64,000 nt of DNA. Origin: Arthrobacter sp. 24S4-2. GTDB lineage: Bacteria > Actinomycetota > Actinomycetes > Actinomycetales > Micrococcaceae. Both the position numbers and the translations under genes were made by a program. The notes beneath the pieces were generated by a model that was not told the origin of the DNA, made no database searches, and saw only the letters and a program-made list of their open reading frames with translations. Each line of letters opens with the position of its first letter. Positions within the stretch are counted from its first letter, which is position 1. Below, piece after piece: positions 26,736-35,462 of this stretch. Location of the stretch: assembly GCF_005280255.1 (NCBI RefSeq), contig NZ_CP040018.1, positions 3,162,001 through 3,226,000 of the forward strand, written 5' to 3'.

Positions 26736-27827
26736 TCAAGCGGCCGCTTCGGGTACCTGTTTCACCAGTGCGGCAGCGTTCAGGGCCCGGAACACGCGCC
26801 GTGCCAGATAACGCTTGACACAGCGCCGGATCTCCTTGATGGTCTTGCCTTCGGCACGGCGTTTCTTTACGTAGTCGCAGGTCTCAACGTCATGGGTCAT
26901 TCTGGTAACCGCAGCGATGTGGAGGGCGCTGTTGAGCCTTCTGTCGCCTCCTCGGTTCAGCCGGTGCCGCACCGTATTCCCTGACGACGCGGGGATGGGA
27001 TTCACGCCGGCCAGGCAGGCGAAGGATGCTTCGCTGCGGACCCGTCCCTCGTGCGACCATGCCACCAAACATTTGGCCGCGGTCACCGCTTGGAAGCCCG
27101 TCTCCTCGAGCAGCGGTGCGGCCTCGCTGACCGTGACCAGCTCGTCCAACTGCTTCTCGTTGGTTTTGAGCTGCTCGTCCAGGCCCAGGATGTGCTTGGC
27201 CAGGCGGACCGCCTCGGTGCGGGCGATGCCCAAGGCCAGTTCTTCCTCACGCTCTCGCCACCGGGAGATCTCCTCGATCTGGGCCGGGGTGAGCTTCCTG
27301 CGGGCATCAATGCCGAGGTCGTTGCCGCGCACGAGGGCATTGAGTGCGTTAATCGTCCGGGTGCGGTCCTTGGTCATGGACTCGCGGGCGGTGACCAGGA
27401 TCCGCAAGCCCTGGCGTATCCCGTCATTCAGGCGGGGGCGGCGGAGTTTCTCAACCGGCAGCGGCAGCACGGCCATGGCCATTCGGTGGGCGTCCAAGGC
27501 ATCTGACTTACCCACGCCGCGGTTCTTCTTGGCATCCATGCGCGGCGCCTCGGCGACGGGGAATCCGTAGGTGGCTACGGTGCCGGAGAGGATCGCCCCG
27601 TACGAGGCGGCTCCCTCGACGACCCAGAGGGTATCGGCGTCGGCATTGGTGCGGCGGGCTACCCATTTGATGGCCCGGTTGATGCCGGCCGCGGTTGTGG
27701 GGAATGACTGCGTGTCCATTAGTGCGCCGTTGGCGGCGTCGAGGATGGCGTAGACGTGTTTGCGGGCGTGCGTGTCGACGCCCACGACAAATGGATGGGC
27801 ATGCGCGACGATAGATGTGGCGGTCAT
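26736..27827 (-). CDS. IS110-family transposase (intact)
   Basis: 363 residues from ATG 27827, with AGGAAGG upstream; earlier ATGs in the frame are less likely. RuvC-like DEDD domain: FVVGVDTHARKHVYAILDAA, LWVVEGAASYGAIL, KSDALDAHRMAMAV. Transposase_20 domain: EETGFQAVTAAKCLVAWSHE, FACLAGVNPIPASSGNTVRH with the catalytic serine region PASSGNT, then LNRGGDRRLNSALHIAAVTR. The enzyme recombines donor and target DNA guided by a bridge RNA from the element's left end. The stop lies only about 15 bp from the right border. Confidence 0.92.
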   Translation of the reverse strand: MTATSIVAHAHPFVVGVDTHARKHVYAILDAANGALMDTQSFPTTAAGINRAIKWVARRTNADADTLWVVEGAASYGAILSGTVATYGFPVAEAPRMDAKKNRGVGKSDALDAHRMAMAVLPLPVEKLRRPRLNDGIRQGLRILVTARESMTKDRTRTINALNALVRGNDLGIDARRKLTPAQIEEISRWREREEELALGIARTEAVRLAKHILGLDEQLKTNEKQLDELVTVSEAAPLLEETGFQAVTAAKCLVAWSHEGRVRSEASFACLAGVNPIPASSGNTVRHRLNRGGDRRLNSALHIAAVTRMTHDVETCDYVKKRRAEGKTIKEIRRCVKRYLARRVFRALNAAALVKQVPEAAA

Positions 27828-28117
27828 TCGTGCCTTCCTCTTCACGGATATGGTCATGGCCGTCGCCGGCCGGCACCAGTCCGGGTAAGGGTCACAACGG
27901 AACAGCACTGTGATGGGTCACGCCCCGCAAGGGGTGGACATTCTTCTGATCAAGCTACCGTGGTGGGCCGGACGGGTGCCGGCCGACCACCGCCGTGGAC
28001 GGACAAGTCCACAAAAAGACACTTTCGGGTCAGTTGTACCAAGAGTCACGTCCACGGGGCGGATCGGCCGGTCCCTATCCTGCCAGCCAGTCCCGGACCA
28101 GCTAAAACAAGTCTCAC
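27828..28117 (-). ncRNA. Bridge RNA candidate in the IS110 left end
   Basis: About 290 bp without a gene lies between the interrupted IS3 orfB and the transposase start, as in IS621-type elements that transcribe their bridge RNA here. It is rich in stems: GTGGAC/GTCCAC around 27995-28012, CGTCCAC at 28049-28055 as an alternative partner, and a GGTGGGCCGG...CCGGCC stem at 27962-27985. TGGTACAACTG (minus strand, 28031-28041) repeats exactly the orfB sequence at 28117-28127 next to the insertion, as a target guide would. RNA ends are not defined. Confidence 0.45.
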
Positions 28118-28892
28118 AGTTGTACCAGTCCACGAAACCGCCGATAAATGCTCCGGCGTCGTGGACTGAGGCGAAGCGTTCGGGGAATTCCGGACCGTAT
28201 TTCAGGGTCTTGAAGATCGCCTCGCTGTACGGATTGTCATTGGACACCCGGGGTCTGGAGTGGGACCGGGTGACCTCCAGATCCGAGAGCAGCGCGGCGA
28301 CCGTTTTGGACGTCATGGACGTTCCCCGGTCCGCGTGCACGACCTGGGGGATGCCATGGATCCCGAAGATTCCCTTCATCATTTCCACCGCCAGCGCCCC
28401 GGATTCGGTGGCGTGGACGTGCGCGCCGACGATGAACCTGGAGTGGATATCGACCATCATGTAGCAGTCGAAATACTTGCCTTTGACCGGGCCCGCGAGC
28501 TTGGTGATATCCCACGTGAACACCTGTCCCGGGGCCGTAGCAACCAGTTCTGGAACCGTCCGGGGCGGGTGTTTGGCCAGCCGGCGGCGTTCCTTGACCT
28601 GCTTGTTCTCCTCCAGCACCCGGTAAAAAGTCGACAGGGACCCCAGATAGATTCCCTGGTCCAACAGCTTCGTATAGACCTGCATCGGTGCCAGGTCCAC
28701 GAACTCCGGTGAGTTCAGCGCCGAGAGTATCCCGGCACGCTCGGCGGCGCTGAGTTTGTTCTGCGGCACCATCGACATCTGGTCCCGCAGCGGTGCCGGT
28801 TTCCGGTTCGCGGTCGTCCTGGAAACACCGGTCAAGGATGCTGCCCGGCGTGTGGGGATCTTCAGTTCCAGCATCGACCGGTACGTGGCCAT
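28118..28892 (-). pseudogene. IS3 orfB (DDE integrase), N-terminal piece
   Basis: Begins at ATG 28892, overlapping the orfA stop in TGATG. Shows the HTH_21-like start and the integrase core: TWDITKLAGPVKGKYFDCYM (first D), VVHADRGTSMTSKTVAALLS (second D), NPYSEAIFKTLKYGPEFPER (E). It is broken after GGFVDWYNCE by the IS110, which supplies foreign codons until a later stop. Confidence 0.85.
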
Positions 28893-29332
28893 CAGCGTTT
28901 CTTGGACCGGGGCCCGTCCGGCATATCCTCTGAGGCGCTCTCTAAGAACGCCTGTAGTTTTCCCATCAGTTCCAGGGCTGCCTCGGTCTTCTGCAACCGG
29001 CTCTCACTCACCTCTAACTGGCGGCGCAAACGCGCGTTCTCAGCCTGGTCCGCCGAGAGCTTCCCGATCGATTCCCCGGCCTTCTTCCCGGCCAGGACGC
29101 CGGCGTCACGCAACCGCCGCCACTCGGTCATCTGCGAGGAATACAGGCCTTCCCGGCGGAGGAAGGCACCGCCCTCGCTGTTCTCGCAAGCGCTCTCGTA
29201 CGAGGCCAAGAACTCGAGCTTCTGGACCGGCGTGAACGAACGGCGCGGCCGCGGTCCGCCGGCCCGGGGTCCGGAACTACTACTACTCACAGCACTATCT
29301 TCGCGTACTGCACTCAAAACGGGACTGGACAT
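28892..29332 (-). CDS. IS3 orfA
   Basis: 146 residues. HTH: RRSFTPVQKLEFLASYESAC, LRREGLYSSQMTEWRRLRDA; a leucine-zipper-like C-terminal coil NARLRRQLEVSESRLQKTEA. The N-terminal 30 residues are Ser/Arg-rich. orfB starts in the stop codon, so both are translated together. Confidence 0.85.
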   Translation of the reverse strand: MSSPVLSAVREDSAVSSSSSGPRAGGPRPRRSFTPVQKLEFLASYESACENSEGGAFLRREGLYSSQMTEWRRLRDAGVLAGKKAGESIGKLSADQAENARLRRQLEVSESRLQKTEAALELMGKLQAFLESASEDMPDGPRSKKR

Positions 29333-29655
29333 GATTACTGGATTCCTGGGTCTCGCCCCACGCGATTAAACGGACTTGCTATGAGCCGTTGGTACCGTTC
29401 CAGCCTGACACGTAGGGAACCCGTCTGCACTGGCTTTGGCCATCAAGACAACGAGCTGACGGCTTCTGCACCCTCCCAGCTGGTGCAGGCGACTTCTGTA
29501 ACTGACAGAACCGGATCCGCGAGGGAGTGTCCCACCAAGGGCGTCCCGGTTCCTTGTGAGACAGGAAAGATTGCTCGGTCAGATGAGAACACGCCGAAGC
29601 CTTCGCCCCGGTGCCGTCAGGGCAAGTGTCTGAACTGCCTCCGTGTGTTTCTGGC

Positions 29656-30675
29656 TTAGCCGTGGTGGTTGAGAATTTCCCCATAAAGGTCCAGATGGTC
29701 GGCAACCATTCTTCGTGCGTTGAATCGTTCCTCGACCGTTGCCCTGCAGGCTGCGCGGTCGAGGTTAGCGGCCCGTGGCAGGAGCCCGGCGAGCTCCTGG
29801 ACGGGTGCCAGGTATCCGGTGATGCCGTTGTCCACGATCTCCGGTGCCGCCCCCGACGCGGTACCGATGACGGGTGTTCCGGTCGCGAGGGCCTCGATCA
29901 TGACCAGGCCGAAGGGTTCGGGCCATTGCAGCGGGCTAAGGAGAGCAACTGCGTTGCCCAGCAGCTCGAACTTTTCGGAGTCACCGATCTCACCCACCAA
30001 CTCATCGTCAGAGCCAAGGACAGGCTTTACGACTTCGTGGAAGTATTCGAGCTCCGCAGGCTCCCGCATTTTGGCCGCTATCCGTAGAGGGATGCCGGCT
30101 GAGTGGGCTATCAGAACCGCTTCCATCACGCCTTTGTCAGGGCACATCCGTCCAAGAAAGCAGGCGTAGCCGCCCCGGCCTGTCCCGACCGGCACCGAGG
30201 AGAGGTCCATGCCGTGGTGGATCACCCTGGCAACGTGAAGATCCGCAACGTGCCGGATCTGATCATTCGAAATTGCGATGATGCTCGTATTGGTGCTCAT
30301 TGCCCGGTAAATTTCAGCCACTTCCGGAACGAGCCTGCCGTGGATGGTGGCGACTGTAGGGATGGGGCCCGGACGGTGGGCGCACAGGGGCCCGATGAGT
30401 GTGTGATCGTGGATTACGTCCATCTGGCCCATGGCCCCGTAGGCCCTGATGCTGTGGCTTAATTCGGTGGGGATCGAGCCGCGCCGGGTTGAATCTGATT
30501 CCCACATTCCTGCCGCAAGAGGTACCGGGCAGCTGCTGTTGGAGGGTGCGGCGAGGAGAACGTCGTGCCCGGCCGCGGCAAAACCACGCGCGAGGGTGTC
30601 AACGACCCGCTCTATACCCCCGTAATTGGGCGGGGGGACAGGATATCCGGGGCCAACGATCAGTCCTATACGCAT
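29656..30675 (-). CDS. Family 4 glycosyltransferase
   Basis: 339 residues from ATG 30675 (MRIGLIVGPGYPVPPPNYGG). The GT-B N-domain has GGIERVVDTLARGFAAAGHD and VIHDHTL; the C-domain has ACFLGRMCPDKGVMEAVLIA and the nucleotide-sugar site PEPFGLVMIEALATGTPVIG with ASGAAPEIV. These match the GT4 group that includes sucrose-phosphate-type and uncharacterised actinobacterial glycosyltransferases. Stands alone between the IS3 element and a long intergenic region. Substrate unknown. Confidence 0.85.
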   Translation of the reverse strand: MRIGLIVGPGYPVPPPNYGGIERVVDTLARGFAAAGHDVLLAAPSNSSCPVPLAAGMWESDSTRRGSIPTELSHSIRAYGAMGQMDVIHDHTLIGPLCAHRPGPIPTVATIHGRLVPEVAEIYRAMSTNTSIIAISNDQIRHVADLHVARVIHHGMDLSSVPVGTGRGGYACFLGRMCPDKGVMEAVLIAHSAGIPLRIAAKMREPAELEYFHEVVKPVLGSDDELVGEIGDSEKFELLGNAVALLSPLQWPEPFGLVMIEALATGTPVIGTASGAAPEIVDNGITGYLAPVQELAGLLPRAANLDRAACRATVEERFNARRMVADHLDLYGEILNHHG

Positions 30676-31035
30676 CGAGCCTCCTGAGCAGCTGAACCAG
30701 CAGATGGATGATGGACAGACATTTCTTGTTCCTTGGAAAGTGGTCACCGCTGTTGATATGGAATGGAAAACGGCTACCTGCGGACTGGGTCAGTCCCTGT
30801 TCCGGGCTTATGATTTCAAGCTTCACCGCCTCAATCTCTGGCGTTCAGAGGCTTTGGTCCTTTGCCCTGATCGATCCCGGGGACGGATTTGCCTGGGCCA
30901 TGGCCGGATCAGGGTGAGGTCGTGATCTCGGGCTTGCGAATGGCCCATCGTTTGGCGATTTCAGCAGGCCAGCATGGCAGGCTCCAAAACACGGTCGCTC
31001 ATGCCTGAGATACCCCCTGGCGATTCAGCCCACGC
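30676..31035. other. Divergent intergenic region, no gene seen
   Basis: 360 bp between the leftward glycosyltransferase and the rightward small gene. No DosR-like palindrome at 12 of 14 or better was found here, although partial half-sites (GGTCCTTTGCCC near 30857) are present. Confidence 0.4.
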
Positions 31036-31386
31036 TTGAAGACCGTCCCTCAACCCGATACGGGCGGCCCCGGCTCCGGTGTTGACCTGAGATCGCTCTG
31101 GTCCCTGATCGACCCAGCGACGCAGCAGTGGTTCATGGACCACACCGGCACGGCGATCGTTCCCCGCACGATCACTGCCGCCCTGTGCCGGGCCTCGGAC
31201 CAACCGCTGCCCCAGGACTCCCACGGCCAATTCCGGCTCACCGGGGACGACATGCTGTTCATCCGGAACCGGGCCCATAGTGCCTTTGCCGCGCACGGCA
31301 CCGAACGGTTCTTCGAAGCAGTCCAGCCCAAGGACCCCAGCCAGGGTCACCCGCCCCAGAGCACAGACGTCCCGTACCGGACCTGA
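31036..31386 (+). CDS. Small hypothetical protein, paralogue of the gene after hsp20
   Basis: 116 residues from a TTG at 31036. Core DLRSLWSLIDPATQQWFMDH, then TAIVPRTITAALCRASDQP, HGQFRLTGDDMLFIRNRAHS and GTERFFEAVQP. The protein at 35463 shares most of this core. Family not recognised. A paralogue co-transcribed with hsp20 suggests a stress-related role. Its start codon is weakly supported: no in-frame ATG or GTG gives a better N-terminus. Confidence 0.6.
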   Translation: MKTVPQPDTGGPGSGVDLRSLWSLIDPATQQWFMDHTGTAIVPRTITAALCRASDQPLPQDSHGQFRLTGDDMLFIRNRAHSAFAAHGTERFFEAVQPKDPSQGHPPQSTDVPYRT

Positions 31387-31439
31387 CCGCCGTCGGGTTA
31401 CCGGCGGTGCTGTGGATAAGGGGCTTGCCTTGGGGTAAG

Positions 31440-31813
31440 AGGGGAAGCCCCATCAGCAATGCTGAAGGGGCTTCGACTGTTTTGATTCAGTTATGACGAA
31501 CATCATCTCCCGAACTTGCGGGAATCCCGGCGTTTCCTGCCTCGTCATCGACAGGCCACCCTGGATCAGATCCACGGTGTGTTCCAGGTTTCCCCTGTTG
31601 TTCGTTCCCGTCCTTCTTTCGAAGAACGTATAACCAGTAATACCCCTAGTTTGCCGGTGCCGCAAGAGCCAAATTTCCCAGTGGATGCGGGCGTTCCGGA
31701 GTGGGCAGCGTTGCATCACGCGACCGCCGGGATTCCTCTTTGAGGGCCGCACAGCGGTCGTTAAACGCAGAACCTGCAGGTACCTTCGCGATCTCGCTAA
31801 GAGAAGGCTCGGA
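31440..31813 (-). repeat. Right arm of the 374-bp inverted repeat
   Basis: Reverse-complement partner of 8048-8421. The two arms enclose 23 kb, so recombination between them could invert the segment carrying pncB, the PRTase operon and four IS copies or remnants. A leftward frame of 99 codons spans this arm, but it does not survive in the left copy. Confidence 0.75.
31444..31474 (-). terminator. Hairpin at the end of the right inverted-repeat arm
   Basis: GAAGCCCC pairs with GGGGCTTC (31467-31474), as in the left arm. It also lies about 60 bp after the small gene 31036-31386 and could end that transcript. Confidence 0.5.
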
Positions 31814-32575
31814 CATTCTCATGTCCTGAACAACCCGGCGTCACTTGATGGTTACCTGCAGGCGCCTTAAGTCTACGCCCGGACCTGACCCTCCGCATGG
31901 GGCAGTCCCATCCCAAGAGAACTATTCGTGAGTCTCGTCGGGTACTGGCCAGAATCACACGCCTGAGGCAGGGCCGAATTAGTTCGGCGTGACCCGTGAA
32001 TTTTTGCTCCCCTCTGCCGGCTTTCAACGCCCGCTGCAGAATGCCCGTAAGCCTGTCCGCTGCCGGACACTGGCGGCTATGGCCGAGTGGATCCGCTTAC
32101 CCGAATCCTGACGCGTTTCGAACCCTGCTCCGCTGCCCATTGCCAGGATCTATAGGGAAGCCACAGGTTACCGTCACTGGTTTGCCAGCCCTTTGCGTTC
32201 ACGGCATCCCTTGGCGGTCCATCGGTCCGAGGCGTGCAAACCAGCGCGTATTGCAACGTCTATCCGTGCGGCGGCGCAGGACTTACGGGGAGATGCCGGA
32301 TTGGGCGTCTGGGCGGTGTTTCCCGTGTTGATGGGGGTCTACGGGTCGAAGTGCACGGGGATGTTGTTCTCTCCGGAGACCGAAGAGATTAGGGATGCTG
32401 CAACGTCATGGAGTTTCATTTGTCGGGCGCTGGCGGCACGTTGGAGGATCGCGAAGGCGGCATCGTGGCTGCACCGGTTCTGGGCCATCACCACGCCGAG
32501 TGCCAGTGAGCTGCCACAGAGATCTCGGACAGTGGGCCCTCTTAAAATGGGGGTCTACCGAAAGTAGAGATCAGC

Positions 32576-32866
32576 ATGACCGCATCACGCAAGCGATTTA
32601 CCCAGGAGTTCAAGGACGAGTTGTGCCGCGAGGTGATCAACACGTCCAGGCCGATCAAGGACGTGGCCACCGCGTACGGTGTCGGCCCCGAAACGCTCCG
32701 CAACTGGCTGGTCAAGTACCGGGCGGCCAACGGCGGCACGGAGGTGGATCTGACGGTGTCGGAACGGGCCCGGCTGAAGGAGCTCGAGCGCGAAAATCAG
32801 GAGCTGCGGGCGGAGACTGCGTTCCTGAAAAAAGCCAGCGCTTACTTCGCGCGGGAGCAGCGGTAG
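32576..32866 (+). CDS. IS3 orfA
   Basis: 96 residues: RKRFTQEFKDELCREVINTS, DVATAYGVGPETLRNWLVKY (HTH) and a coiled C-terminus RLKELERENQELRAETAFLK, the usual InsE-like protein. Its stop overlaps the GTG of orfB by one base. Confidence 0.93.
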   Translation: MTASRKRFTQEFKDELCREVINTSRPIKDVATAYGVGPETLRNWLVKYRAANGGTEVDLTVSERARLKELERENQELRAETAFLKKASAYFAREQR

Positions 32867-33759
32867 TGAGCAAGTACGAATTCATCGATTCCCAAAAAGC
32901 TCAGCCCGCCAATCTCAATTCGGTCGTGAAAATGTGCCGCTGGTTGGCCGTCTCGACGTCCGGTTTCTATCACTGGGCCACACGCCCGCAATCGGCCACG
33001 GCGGCCCGCCGCCGGGCCCTGACGGCGCGGGTCCGGCACTTCTTCGAGGAGTCCGAGGGCACCTACGGCTACCGGCGCATCCATGCCGACCCTGCCGCGG
33101 AACAGACCGAGTGTTCTCCGGAGTTGGTGCGGCAGATCATGCGCTGCCAGGGCCTGGTGGCCTGTCAGCCACGGCCGTTCCGCATCACCACCGAGGCTGA
33201 TGCTGAGGCTGCCGCGGGCATGCCCGACCTCGTCAAGCGGGACTTCACCGCGGACCGTCCCGGGGTGAAGTTCGTCGGCGACATCACCTACATCCACACC
33301 TGGCAAGGATTCGTCTACCTCGCCACCGTCATCGACTGCTATTCAAAGAAAGTCGTCGGCTGGTCCATCGCCGATCACATGCGCACCGGGCTCGTCGCCG
33401 ATGCGCTCAAGAACGCCGCCGCCACAACCCGGATCGAGCCTGACGCGATCTGGCACTCCGACCGGGGCAGCGTCTACACCTCGACCGAGTTCAGGGCCCT
33501 GGTGGCCAGCCTCGGTATGCGCTCCTCGATGGGACGCACCGGCGTGTGCTGGGACAACAGCATGGCCGAATCGTTCTTCTCAGCCCTGAAAAACGAGCGT
33601 GTGTACCGGACCGTTTATGCAACTAAATCACAAGCCCGGAGCGACGTCATCCGGTACATCGAGGGGTTTTACAACAGCCGGCGCCGTCACTCCGCGCTCG
33701 GTTACCGGCGGCCTAACGAAGTCCACTATGGTTATCAACAGCCAGCCTTGGCAGCGTAG
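32866..33759 (+). CDS. IS3 orfB (DDE transposase)
   Basis: 297 residues from GTG 32866. HTH_21: GTYGYRRIHADPAAEQTECS. Catalytic core: KFVGDITYIHTWQGFVYLAT (D), AIWHSDRGSVYTSTEFRALV (D), CWDNSMAESFFSALKNERVY (E), and C-terminal IEGFYNSRRRHSALGYRRPN. Frame and catalytic residues are intact, so the element may be active; clean ends and target duplication suggest recent insertion. Confidence 0.95.
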   Translation: MSKYEFIDSQKAQPANLNSVVKMCRWLAVSTSGFYHWATRPQSATAARRRALTARVRHFFEESEGTYGYRRIHADPAAEQTECSPELVRQIMRCQGLVACQPRPFRITTEADAEAAAGMPDLVKRDFTADRPGVKFVGDITYIHTWQGFVYLATVIDCYSKKVVGWSIADHMRTGLVADALKNAAATTRIEPDAIWHSDRGSVYTSTEFRALVASLGMRSSMGRTGVCWDNSMAESFFSALKNERVYRTVYATKSQARSDVIRYIEGFYNSRRRHSALGYRRPNEVHYGYQQPALAA

Positions 33760-34819
33760 AAGAATCCACTAATTCCGCTGTCCGAAATCCCCGCAGCAGC
33801 TCACAGGTCGATGGTGGTTCTGTGGGCGAGGGCCGCGGTCAGGTTCTGGCTGGCGTCACTGAGCTGGGCGATGCGCAGTGCCAGCCGGAGGGCCCGTGAT
33901 GCCTGTTCGGCAAACATTTGCGCGGTGCTGATGTCTTCATGGGAGAACGCGTTCGGGCGGTTGGCGCACAGGTTCAGGACGGCCCGGGATTCGCCTTCCG
34001 CGGGCAGCGGGACGCCCAGAATGGACCGGACGCCGTGTCCGGCGGCAGACTGCACGAACCGGGGCCAGCGGTGCTCATCGTCCAGATCAGGGGTCAGCAC
34101 GGTCGTCTGTTCGGTCAAGGCTGTCAGGCACGGGCCATCGCCGAGCGTGTTTTGCAGTTCATCCATGGACCGGGCCGCGGGTTCGCTGCTGGCCAGGGTC
34201 GTGGGCTTCTTCCGGCGCGTGACGGTGATTCCGCAGGACACGCCGGTTCCGGCACGGGAGAGAGTCGTGGCGGCGAGGGTGGCCAGCCCGTCCAGAAATG
34301 CCCCCACGTCGTTGTTGTCCAGGAGAAGGTCTTGAAGTCTGGCATCCATGTTTAGCGGCGACTCAGGGATGGCCGCGGCGATCATGTGGGCGTTCCAAAT
34401 CCGGAGCTTGTTCCGGCGGTAAGGCCTCCGCGGGCCAGCCGCACGCTCTTTGGACGGGATGCAGTGGTCCTGGATCAGGCCGGTGCCGGCGCATTCACGC
34501 ACATCGGTGATGGCCATTGCCGCTGCGCGTTTATCCGGATAGCCCTGCGAGAGAGCCAACAGGGTCCCGTCCGGTGAGAGGAGCCGGAACCGGACGTTGG
34601 AGTGGAGATCGGTGAACAGTTCGAATATTCCGGCCATGGGAGTTCCCTTCCGGGCATGCCGTATCCGGGATTAGCGTGCGGAGATCTATTGCCGGCATGA
34701 GGGATGGTGGGGGCGCGAGGTTCCGCGTATGGATGGTGGTGTGCGGCGCAGGTGTTTTGCCCGTCGGTCTGAGAGAGGCTTCCACCCCCAGAATGCGCCT
34801 CGCGGCTGACCGGGCAACA

Positions 34820-34833
34820 GGGACGAAAGGCCC
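34820..34833. promoter_or_regulatory. DosR-like box, distal to hsp20
   Basis: GGGACGAAAGGCCC, 12 of 14 positions of the DosR core, 155 bp before hsp20 and 183 bp before the divergent DUF1508-GAF-ANTAR gene. Confidence 0.5.
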
Positions 34834-34887
34834 TCCGAAACCGGTGGCTCCCTCCGAGCGTCCCTCTTACGTCGCGTCCGCGACGAA

Positions 34888-34901
34888 GGGTCTTTGGTCC
34901 C
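34888..34901. promoter_or_regulatory. DosR-like box, proximal to hsp20
   Basis: GGGTCTTTGGTCCC, 12 of 14 positions of the DosR core, 87 bp before the hsp20 ATG and 68 bp from the distal box, nearly the same spacing as the box pair at the PRTase operon (70 bp). Confidence 0.6.
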
Positions 34902-34987
34902 TGTTACTAGCTTCCCGACGGGTATGTACTAAAAGAACACCGGCCCCTTTTTTCGGGCCATTCCCTGCCCATAGTTTGGAGAAAGCC

Positions 34988-35461
34988 ATGTCTGATTTGC
35001 TCAAATGGTCCCCGCGCGCGGCTTCCCGATGGGCCTCACCGTTCGACAGGCTGTTGAGGTCCCCTCTGGAGCTGATGGACACCCTGGACCGCATGTTTGA
35101 ATCCACCACGGCAGTTGCCCCCATCCGCGTCGAAGAGTTCGTCGACGGCAAGACCCTGGTAGTGCGGGCCGAGATGCCGGGGGTTGATCCCGACAAAGAC
35201 GTCGAGATCACTCTCGCCGACGGCTACCTGCGCATCCATGCCGAACGCCAGGAAAAGGAAGAGCACAAGGACAAGGACCGCTTCCGGTCCGAGTTCCGCT
35301 ACGGATCTTTCAGCCGCAGCATCCCCTTGCCCGAAGGCGTGAAGGAAGAGGACATCAAGGCCTCCTACATCGACGGCGTCCTGGAAGTCCGCACACCCCT
35401 GCCGGAAGAGGCCGCCGCCCAGACCGAGGCCCCGAAGAAGCTCCCGATCAGCCGCGGCTAG
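34988..35461 (+). CDS. Hsp20/alpha-crystallin small heat-shock protein
   Basis: 157 residues from ATG 34988 with TTGGAGAAAG upstream; longer upstream frames are non-coding. The alpha-crystallin domain spans about residues 42-140: IRVEEFVDGKTLVVRAEMPG, VDPDKDVEITLADGYLRIHA, RSEFRYGSFSRSIPLPEGV, and the closing ASYIDGVLEVRTPLPE. The protein is an ATP-independent holdase. hspX of mycobacteria, the strongest DosR target, belongs to this family. It is followed after 1 bp by the small paralogue gene, so both share one transcript. Confidence 0.93.
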   Translation: MSDLLKWSPRAASRWASPFDRLLRSPLELMDTLDRMFESTTAVAPIRVEEFVDGKTLVVRAEMPGVDPDKDVEITLADGYLRIHAERQEKEEHKDKDRFRSEFRYGSFSRSIPLPEGVKEEDIKASYIDGVLEVRTPLPEEAAAQTEAPKKLPISRG

Positions 35462-35462
35462 C

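Larger units (their letters stand above)
26483..29402 (-). mobile_element. IS3-family element interrupted by an IS110 element
   Basis: Ends are TGAACGGTACCAACGG (26483 onward) and, inverted, TGGAACGGTACCAACGG (from 29402), a terminal inverted repeat with one indel. Inside are orfA, orfB split in two, and a complete IS110 between about 26721 and 28117. Without the IS110 the element would be about 1.5 kb. A clear target duplication was not resolved: only GC is common to both flanks. Confidence 0.75.
31387..32338. other. Accessory DNA with the right inverted-repeat arm, no gene recognised
   Basis: Contains the repeat at 31440-31813. From 31814 to the stop of the ANTAR remnant at 32339 the open frames have poor composition and no recognisable motif. 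Confidence 0.4.
32507..33803 (+). mobile_element. IS3-family element (1297 bp) with 3-bp target duplication
   Basis: Ends are TGAGCTGCCACAGAGATCTC at 32507 and, inverted, TGAGCTGCTGCGGGGATTTC ending at 33803, followed inward by CGGACAG in both. CAG flanks both sides (32504-32506, 33804-33806), and removing the element plus one CAG restores the ANTAR frame exactly (IDL-ALG). Confidence 0.92.
32339..34637 (-). pseudogene. DUF1508-GAF-ANTAR protein gene split by an IS3 element
   Basis: The upstream piece (34637 to 33804) encodes a DUF1508/YegP-like N-terminus (MAGIFELFTDLHSNVRFRLL, GYPDKRAAAMAITDVR), a linker, a GAF domain (LLLDNNDVGAFLDGLATLAA, GDGPCLTALTEQTTVLTPD, GVRSILGVPLPAEGESRAVL) and the start of ANTAR (HRTTIDL). 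The rest of ANTAR follows beyond the IS at 32503-32339: LGVVMAQNRCSHDAAFAILQ, RAASARQMKLHDVAASLI. GAF-ANTAR proteins bind small ligands and RNA terminator loops. The stop of the truncated product is provided by the IS end. Divergent from hsp20 with shared DosR-like boxes. Confidence 0.85.

Noticed and set aside
30857..30885. DosR-like box upstream of the small gene at 31036
   Set aside because: GGTCCTTTGCCC and GGGGACGGATTTGCC are partial half-sites with wrong spacing; best alignment is below 12 of 14.
31453..31752. 99-codon frame in the right inverted-repeat arm as a conserved protein
   Set aside because: The left arm keeps a similar stretch in one frame, but substitutions between arms change amino acids as often as not and the stop is not shared. 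An RNA or DNA role fits better.
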